Shown piece by piece: positions 57,554 to 64,000 of a DNA stretch of 64,000 nucleotides. A program made the position numbers and the translations under genes. Each line of letters opens with the position of its first letter. The first letter of the stretch is position 1. This DNA comes from Membranipora membranacea (Eukaryota; Bryozoa; Gymnolaemata; Cheilostomatida; Membraniporidae), in contig OU612071.1 of the NCBI GenBank assembly GCA_914767715.1, positions 27,153,681-27,217,680 of the forward strand, read 5' to 3'. The notes under the pieces are model-generated. The model ran no database searches, was not told the DNA's origin, and saw nothing but the letters and a program-made list of their open reading frames with translations.

Positions 57554-57800
57554 TCATAAATGAGAACAGATCTGACTGTCAAAATTATAGATGAAACAGC
57601 GCAGATGAAGTGCACAGAGTAGACTGAGTCTGAATAAGAATACACACACATAATCACCAAGTAGGTAGGATGGAAGGTGGTCAGGAACATTGTGACTATC
57701 TCCAGCATCTTGTTCCAATATTGTTGTCAGCAGACTTGTATGCTCCAGAAATTCTACAGAAGCAGTCAAATCAATATCTGTCTCCCTTTGGTACTGTTTT
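57554..57800 (-). CDS. possible downstream exon of the MULE gene
   Basis: After acceptor catgtattcagtcag the frame reads KQYQRETDIDLTASVEFLEH, then TSLLTTILEQDAGDSHNVPD. The K-x-Y-x-R-x-x-x-I...L...EFL layout resembles the coiled tail that follows the catalytic domain in MULE proteins, and it lies 0.95 kb beyond the MULE exon on the same strand. The exon end is unclear and the link is inference. Confidence 0.3.
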
Positions 57801-58142
57801 CTGACTGAATACATGCAAGCAAGTGAATATGTGAACAGTGCAAAATTTGATCACAGGATGATGATTATTATTATTAGCATTTCAAGCAAACCACATCCGT
57901 ATTTGGAACATCCGTTTGACTTGGAACATAATGACCATGTACTTGGAAAATCAACATGTATAATTGGAGCGGGAGCTGGAGTTACAAAACAATATAAAAT
58001 TGTTTCAAGAAAATAAAAAACTATCTAATCTAATCCATTTTAATGTGGGCCGCTTGTCTCCTCCTCTCTCACGATCCTATCAGAATGCCCTCTTGGGTAT
58101 CTCTGAAATCATTGGTGGTTTCTCTTGTCATTACTATCAGAT

Positions 58143-58240
58143 TGGGGATGGTGAGATGGCGGAATCGGTTAGCGCGCTTGCTATTCACTGCCAGGCGATT
58201 AGTGCCGCAGGAGTTGTGGGTTCGAGTCCCACTGGGGGAG
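58143..58240 (+). mobile_element. tRNA-Leu-like SINE head
   Basis: A-box region TGGCGGAATCGGTTAGCGCG (58157-58176) and a perfect B-box GGTTCGAGTCC (58219-58229), with a T-stem GTGGG/CCCAC. The long variable region gives it a class II, tRNA-Leu-like look. The acceptor arms do not pair (GGTGAGA against TGGGGGA), so it is a tRNA-derived retroelement or pseudo-tRNA rather than a functional tRNA. It lies in the presumed intron of the MULE gene. Confidence 0.62.
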
Positions 58241-58756
58241 CTTTCATTGTTGATTGTTCCAGCCCCCAGCACCCTCGGATGTATACCTCTCCATGTGGAA
58301 ACCTAGAAATAGATCTATTCAAATATGCATGGCTTTTTTGTTCACAAAAGATATGGAGACTGAATGTGAGCCAAAGACCTTCAAGTTGTTTAAAGCATTT
58401 GTAGTGGTTTCTGTTGGTTGCGGTCTATCTAGCAACTTCCCTGAGATTTATGGGAGAAACTGTGTCTTTGATTGTTTTTTTCAATGGTTTGACTTTGTCG
58501 ACAGCGACAATAAACATATTATTATGATGCAATAACATCAGAAGAAAATATTAAAAAATCATGGTGTAAGCTATCAGGTTTATGAAGGGGATACTTTGAG
58601 GGGGAGTGAACAATAGCTTTGGAAGAATGAGTCAACCACTCGCAATCATTACAAAGCTCAAAAAATGAATTCTGTCAACTGCTGATGTATCACTACAACC
58701 TGAACCTGAAAAATGTATGATGGATACTACAATCAAGTTTTAACTTAAACACTCAC

Positions 58757-59110
58757 CTTCTACGTCGTCGTTTGTATGGATCTTTCTTCCATAGACAGAG
58801 ACCCCTTCTGCTCCCCTCCTAACAATCCAGTAGTGCTTGTAAAATTCTAGAAGATCATCTCCTTCTGGGCTGGGGAAAATAGATTTCAGCAACTCCAGCC
58901 CCTCCCGCATGACCTTAAGAGGTAGTAGAGCTAGTCCTATGACAAGCTGCACAAAGAGCCCCGTTTTCTTGCGGGTTCGGTATTTTGTGATACAGCCTAA
59001 ATACAAAATATCACTGGCAATAGGGACAAACCGAAGTGATTCCAGATCATCTCCTTTGGTTTCAGTTATATTCTGTATAAGTTTCCTCTGCTTCAGAAAA
59101 TCATATATGG
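58757..59110 (-). mobile_element. MULE-type transposase exon
   Basis: Clean borders: acceptor gaattttattttaaag, donor GTAGAAG|GTGAGT. The frame is fully open: AIYDFLKQRKLIQNITETKG, then GLFVQLVIGLALLPLKVMRE, then LLEFYKHYWIVRRGAEGVSV and HTNDDVEG. This matches the region after the catalytic Glu of MULE/FLYWCH-type transposases: a long helix, LA-x-LP, F-x-x-x-Y/Wi, then (r)TNN-x-x-E. The open frame and intact splice sites suggest a young or domesticated copy. N-terminal exons were not found upstream. Confidence 0.7.
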
Positions 59111-60544
59111 CTTTAAAATAAAATTCATTCATTCATTCTCTTTTCATCCCCGTGTGGAGCATATAGGATTTCTGTCAGGAATATGGTAAATGAACACACA
59201 ACTTTACACTTGGCTAAAAACTCTCAATATATGCACTTCCTTCATATAACCAAGCTGCAGACAATTTAAAATAGACCTACACTATACATGGCCTTGCACC
59301 ACCTACAAGGGGTGACCTATACAAATACATGAATATATCTATATGTAAGGAAAATTCAAGGGGTATTCCTTCACTATTTACCTTTTAGTTTTCTCATTAT
59401 TTTTGGGGCTTGTGTTTCGGAGTAAGAGATTTTGGACACAAGGTGTGGGGCCTTTTGAGTTTTGGAGTTTAGGGTCTTGAAGCTATATAAACATAAAGAA
59501 ATAATCCCTGGAATAACAACTGTCCAGAGTTGAGTCGGACCATCAATGAAATGAAATGATTTCAGACCTTTTCAATAGTAATTGGGATATTCAGAAAGGA
59601 ATGTAAATTCTTTCTTGCTGACAGGCTATGATGGCCCCATTTTGGCCTCGGTACAGGACGAAAGTTGATCAATAGCCGATACGATAAACAATAGTTTGAT
59701 ATCACAATTTTCTGGCTGTCAATTTGATAACGATATATCTTAATATTCGGTTATTGTGCTATCACTACACCAGACTCTACCCACAACTACTGTATTGGGA
59801 TCTATGTAGATTTACTGTAGTTATCTTATCTTTAGTTTATTGCCACAGAGGTTGTACCTAAAATTAATATTGGTGAAATTTACCATATGTTTTAGGCCAC
59901 ACAAAACTGAATATTAATCTCATCTTTGCTCATAGAAACAGCTCTTCAGATAAGCAAAACACACATTACACTAATACACATAATGCAGAAAACAACAATA
60001 TAGAAACACTTACATATGGTGATGTATCAGGGCATAGCTTAGCAAAATTTCTGTGCACAAAACATGTGTCTCCTCAGAACCATCAGAATAGAAAAGAAAA
60101 ACCACTAAGCCAACCTCCTCAAATAAGAGAGCTGTGAGATGTAATTTGGGAGTTACCCTCTATCAGTGCATGAGAGGATAACTCCTAACACAACTACCTT
60201 CCTTACTTACAGACATGTGCATCTGATTATTCTTATAATTCACCATTTCAAATTACTTTATCAATGTGACATCGATTTGGAGTATCGATGGGTAATTATT
60301 TATTGATCTGCATTGGCTTATATTCATCAGTACATGATAATTTTACAGGTAATTAATTATCCATATTTACATACTTTGCCCTTTTTCGTCAAGAGTTCCT
60401 TCGTCTATAAGCTTTTTTTCTGTCTCAGCTCTTGCACCGCCTGTAACCGCGCCCTGGTATCTGTTTTTTTTGGGTGCAAATTACAAATGTACATTGCAAT
60501 TTAAAATTTGCATGTCACCTGGGCTTTCCATAGTTTTCTTTGTT

Positions 60545-61330
60545 AGGGTGATCAGGTTGAACCATTTCAGCGTAGATGGAAAATAATAAGGGAAATACAA
60601 CACATACCTGTGGGCAACCAATACTTCTAGTTAAATATCAGATTTGTTGCTGGTGATTCTTACATGCTATTGCCTATCAAGGAGAAAAGAAATGATTAAT
60701 TTTAGATGAGGAAAAGGTATACACATATTAACTAATTTATCTGCTAAAACTTATATCGTATTGAATGTCCATGAAAAATCTTCGAACAAAGTTTTCGCAC
60801 ACCTTGATGTATCGAGGTGCTGCATAAGCTGTAGTAATAAGGCTCTTTTGTGCTACGTGACATCCTATACGCAACTCGGTTTTGATCTAGCTTCAGAGTT
60901 GTCCATGTGTCCACAGTCTGTCTTTGATCAAATGTACGAAGGTCTTGGGGACAAGGCTATAATCATTCAGGGTTGACGTGTTAGGCTTCTTAGGAACAGG
61001 TACCACCTCCGATCTCTGACATCTCCAGAAAGTTGAGGCGTGTTCTTATTTAGATTGGACATTGATTTAATGCCTCTCCAAACTTCCTTCATATTTCTAC
61101 ACATTTGATCAAGTTACTTTTGGACGATTTTTTCGCCTCCTTGAACAGCTGATCAATCCTGATGTTAGCATTATAACAACATTTAATTTCATCACTAATT
61201 TCTTTTGTAAGCTATGGGTGGTTGTCATGAAAAATCCACTGTTTATTACTGATTAAAACAGATTTATCACTCACAATACGGTCAATTTTAATTTTGGAAC
61301 TGGTGGAGAACTAGCTGAGTGTTTCAAAAT
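60545..61330 (-). mobile_element. second Rex1/Babar-like LINE fragment, heavily decayed
   Basis: On the minus strand I recognise the same order as at 52.6-53.8 kb. At about 61200 is a KQWIFHDNH / TKEISDEIKCCYNAN linker, then KFGEALNQCPI, a VPKKPN-like piece, and SIGCPQVCV (motif B) near 60620. Stops are frequent. The two loci share codon-level similarity and orientation and are insertions of one LINE family. Confidence 0.6.
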
Positions 61331-61814
61331 CTGGCTCAATATTTTCCTGTATCTATTCTTGACTTACCTCATTTTGGAGAATGATGTCTTTGACCTGTTT
61401 GTGCTGCCAAACATTGCCAGCCATTTAGCAGGGAATCTTTAACCTCAGATATCTTTTACATAGACTGATATGCTCTTACTATATCTGCGGAATATGTCGG
61501 AAAGATGATTCAAGGGAAGACGATGGCGGCGGGTCTATTTTGTTTCCTTGGTGTACAAAACTGGTTCCATCAAACCTGCTTGGAGCTTCCAGATGAACAG
61601 TTTGACTCCGCAGAAAAATAACACCGGCTTGGTTTTCAAAAAATAAATGCAATAACAGTAAGGAGTGGTCAGATAAATACACAAGTGTGAGTAACTTTTT
61701 CATTGAGTATCAAAAAAAACTATTTGTTGTACGTGCTTACCTGTATTTTAATTAGATGAAGCGAAGGTACAGGCTGAACCAAAATTACACTATTTTGGAC
61801 AGAGTGACACTGTA

Positions 61815-61850
61815 GGATATAGACAGTTTTCTGAGCTCTTTTATAGGCCT
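61815..61850. repeat. solo end of the 27.5-kb TIR element family
   Basis: gatatagacagttttctgag and the following ctctt, plus ggcct at the next step, match the outer end of the 27541-28068 element. Only one end is present. Confidence 0.6.
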
Positions 61851-64000
61851 ATATACTATATACATTCTGAGTGAACAATTTGCAAAAGAATTTGTCAAAT
61901 TTGATGACCAGATGATTTGGAGCATAGTCAGAGTGATTGCAATTTGCTCAATCTAATTGCAAGTCCTCACTGGTTCGCAGCAACTTCACATTCTTATGCT
62001 TTGTTTACTCATTTAAGTTGTCATCTCATAACAGGCCACCTGTACTGTATGCTGACAAGCTGTGGCCTTCATCTCCCTCCACACTTCCTCTACCCAATGT
62101 ATCAACGATAAACTGGTGCCAGAAGTTAATGAGACCATGTTCTTATATTTCCTAAAATTAAACTTCTTCTTATTGTCAGGCATAGCATGGCTCTGATCAG
62201 CTTACAAACATAGAGCTCTAAGCTTTTCCAGTGAACCCTGATAAAATATGTCAGAAAAAATCTGCATTTCATGATCACATCTCACTAATCATCAAAGCTT
62301 ACTGGGTATTCAAAGCATGAAACTAAAAACGAATGATAAGCTTTTGTGGAATTTGGAAAAGCTCCCCACATGTAAATTGATGAGCGACTTCATAGGTGTA
62401 AGTAACAATTCATAATGTATGCTAATTAATTGATCACTTGTCACCTATTGTTGCCATGCAAAGGCCCTTTGTCTTTGCTATCCAGGGTCCATCCTCCATC
62501 CATTGGCTCTGAGCCCTTGTCCCCTATAGGTCTCCCATGCCTCCGTAGTGCAGCATCACTTATCACATACCTATGTAGCAGATTATTAATTTTCACTTGT
62601 TATCCACCAATGTTTGAACTGTTGTTTTGTCTCGGATTCATTCCTGCCAACAACTCCCACTGCACCAGGTTGGCCTTTCCTACTTTTCTGTTTAGTTTGG
62701 TATGCCAACATATTGCAAGTTGCACATAAATTTCTATTATTCCTTGTTCATAATGTGTAACAAAATTCCATACTGATTATACTGATTACCATTCTACAGG
62801 TGACTTTCTCTTCTCGTTTGGTGGCTCATACAGCTCACACTGCCTGTGAGTAATTATCATATCGGCGCTTATAGGGCTGTAAAATCATATTAATACACAA
62901 CAAAGTAAGGCCCATCTGGTGTACTGCACATTACATGGTAATCAAACAAGCAAGATATATACTTTCTCTGGGATTCATGATGATAGAGCCTGATGTATGA
63001 GCGGTGATGCGGTTCATGGGATCACTAACCGCAAATAATTCAGGTTGAGCCTGTACAGACAACTTCGAAGCACATTCTGTTTGATGGAAATCTTTTTACA
63101 TTGGACACTCCACGAATGAATTTCAGGCAAAAATTTTCATTATCTAGAAACATTTTCACATAGTTTTTTGTTGAAATTTAATTTTAGTTTAGGAACCAAT
63201 CAAGCATGACTTTGCGGGAATATGATGGATATCTGTCAGGTATAATAATTGGTTCAGATGAAACTAGCCAGTCTGCATCTCATAAGTCTAATAGTTGTAA
63301 TCATTCTCCCTGTTGTAATAAAACAACAATTATTTATTCAACGCCGCTTTGAGCTAGAAATGCGTGGGCATCAAAATGTTTGGAATGCTCTAGAAGCCCC
63401 CTTTACATACCCTAGTTTTAAAAACTTTCTTTCCTACTCCCAAGCCCCACTCTGTGTCATATCTCAATGTCCCCACAAGTCCACATTTTCACGATGAATG
63501 ACGATGTGGCTCAGTAAATTGATTACACAAAGGGGAGTTACAAAAACGTTGGGTACCGTACCTAGGACTTAAACGCATATTATATTATAATACTCATATA
63601 CATGAACAGCATTACAAGCAGTGTTGTATTTTATTGTAGCCCACTAGCGCATAATGGTATATATATATAGACATCAGCCTAAACTAACCAAAGTTAAATT
63701 CGGCCGCTGGGATATATATATTCTGGCCTATCTTACGGGTGTGAATGAAGAGTTCTTTTCTTTTGTTTAGTTCAAAGTAGTCCTGTGTGACCTGCATCCA
63801 TGGTATGTCTACCATGAGATCGACATTATATTAATATTATTTGATATTTATATAAATTTGCTTTAGGATTTTGGTATCACAACACCACTGCTTGTACAAT
63901 TTACTTGGATACGACTCGTGGTGTTGTAGAAATTGATGAATCCGCGACAACTTGGCCCGAGCCAAACTTGGCCCCAAATATGTAAATTGCAAATTAGTAA
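61851..64000. other. no supported gene
   Basis: Several plus-strand ORFs of 60-99 codons occur (for example 62430-62729 and 63249-63497) without motifs, splice signals or promoter context. A (TA)n run lies at 63658-63670. Confidence 0.4.

Noticed and set aside
58150-58240. Functional tRNA-Leu gene
   Set aside because: A and B boxes are present but the acceptor and anticodon stems do not pair, so it is tRNA-derived rather than a working tRNA.
61479-61703. Minus-strand ORF with LSDHSLLLLHLFF, considered as the end of a LINE endonuclease
   Set aside because: Position upstream of the second Rex1-like fragment is suggestive, but only a SDHS-like word matches; insufficient to extend the element.

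Overview
The window is eukaryotic. Genes are split by introns with consensus GT/AG borders, coding stretches are short islands, and the DNA looks AT-rich by eye. There are no operons, Shine-Dalgarno sites or dense ORFs. The repeat content (an L2-like LINE with an ATT tail, Rex1/Babar-like LINEs, BEL/Pao, hAT, pogo/Tigger and MULE remnants, tRNA-derived SINE-like heads, TIR elements) fits a marine invertebrate, plausibly a lophotrochozoan. I cannot name the species. Most of the window is non-coding or decayed transposon sequence, and only a few loci look like host genes.

Layout. 1.3-3.5 kb: the last two exons (minus) of a single-pass membrane protein with a repeat-rich, probably propeller-like ectodomain. 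4.8-5.0 kb: two minisatellites. 8.7-10.2 kb: a 5'-truncated L2-like LINE. 12-17 kb: three diverged tandem copies of a non-coding segment, with one transmembrane exon (minus). 19.0-19.9 kb: a compact two-exon gene (plus) with a TATA box, signal peptide, Gly/Trp-rich cationic body and a C-terminal GKRR amidation/cleavage signal; I consider it the best candidate for a novel secreted antimicrobial or signalling peptide. 21-26 kb: small local duplications and a few possible plus-strand exons. 26.8-29.9 kb: a three-copy repeat and a TIR element.

28-41 kb holds two paralogous minus-strand loci that share exon structure and reading phase. Their conserved LRLAMV block and C-terminal winged-helix-like exon resemble the DUF3987 (phage/plasmid helicase-primase-type) family. 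One copy (31.9-33.7 kb) carries premature stops; the other (38.5-40.9 kb) is open in the two exons seen. 34.5-35.1 kb is a clear ~112-bp tandem array.

42-46 kb contains a MADF-domain exon with stops, several minus-strand exons of an unnamed, probably transposon-linked gene, and facing plus-strand exons. 48.5-59.1 kb is a transposon graveyard on the minus strand: BEL/Pao integrase end, hAT/DUF4371 transposase, unassigned exons, a Rex1-like LINE, a pogo/Tigger transposase and a MULE transposase exon. Beyond that lie a second Rex1-like fragment and mostly featureless DNA.

All calls rest on reading the sequence. Family assignments come from motif recall, and no searches were run. Long introns mean that joins between distant exons are inferences.
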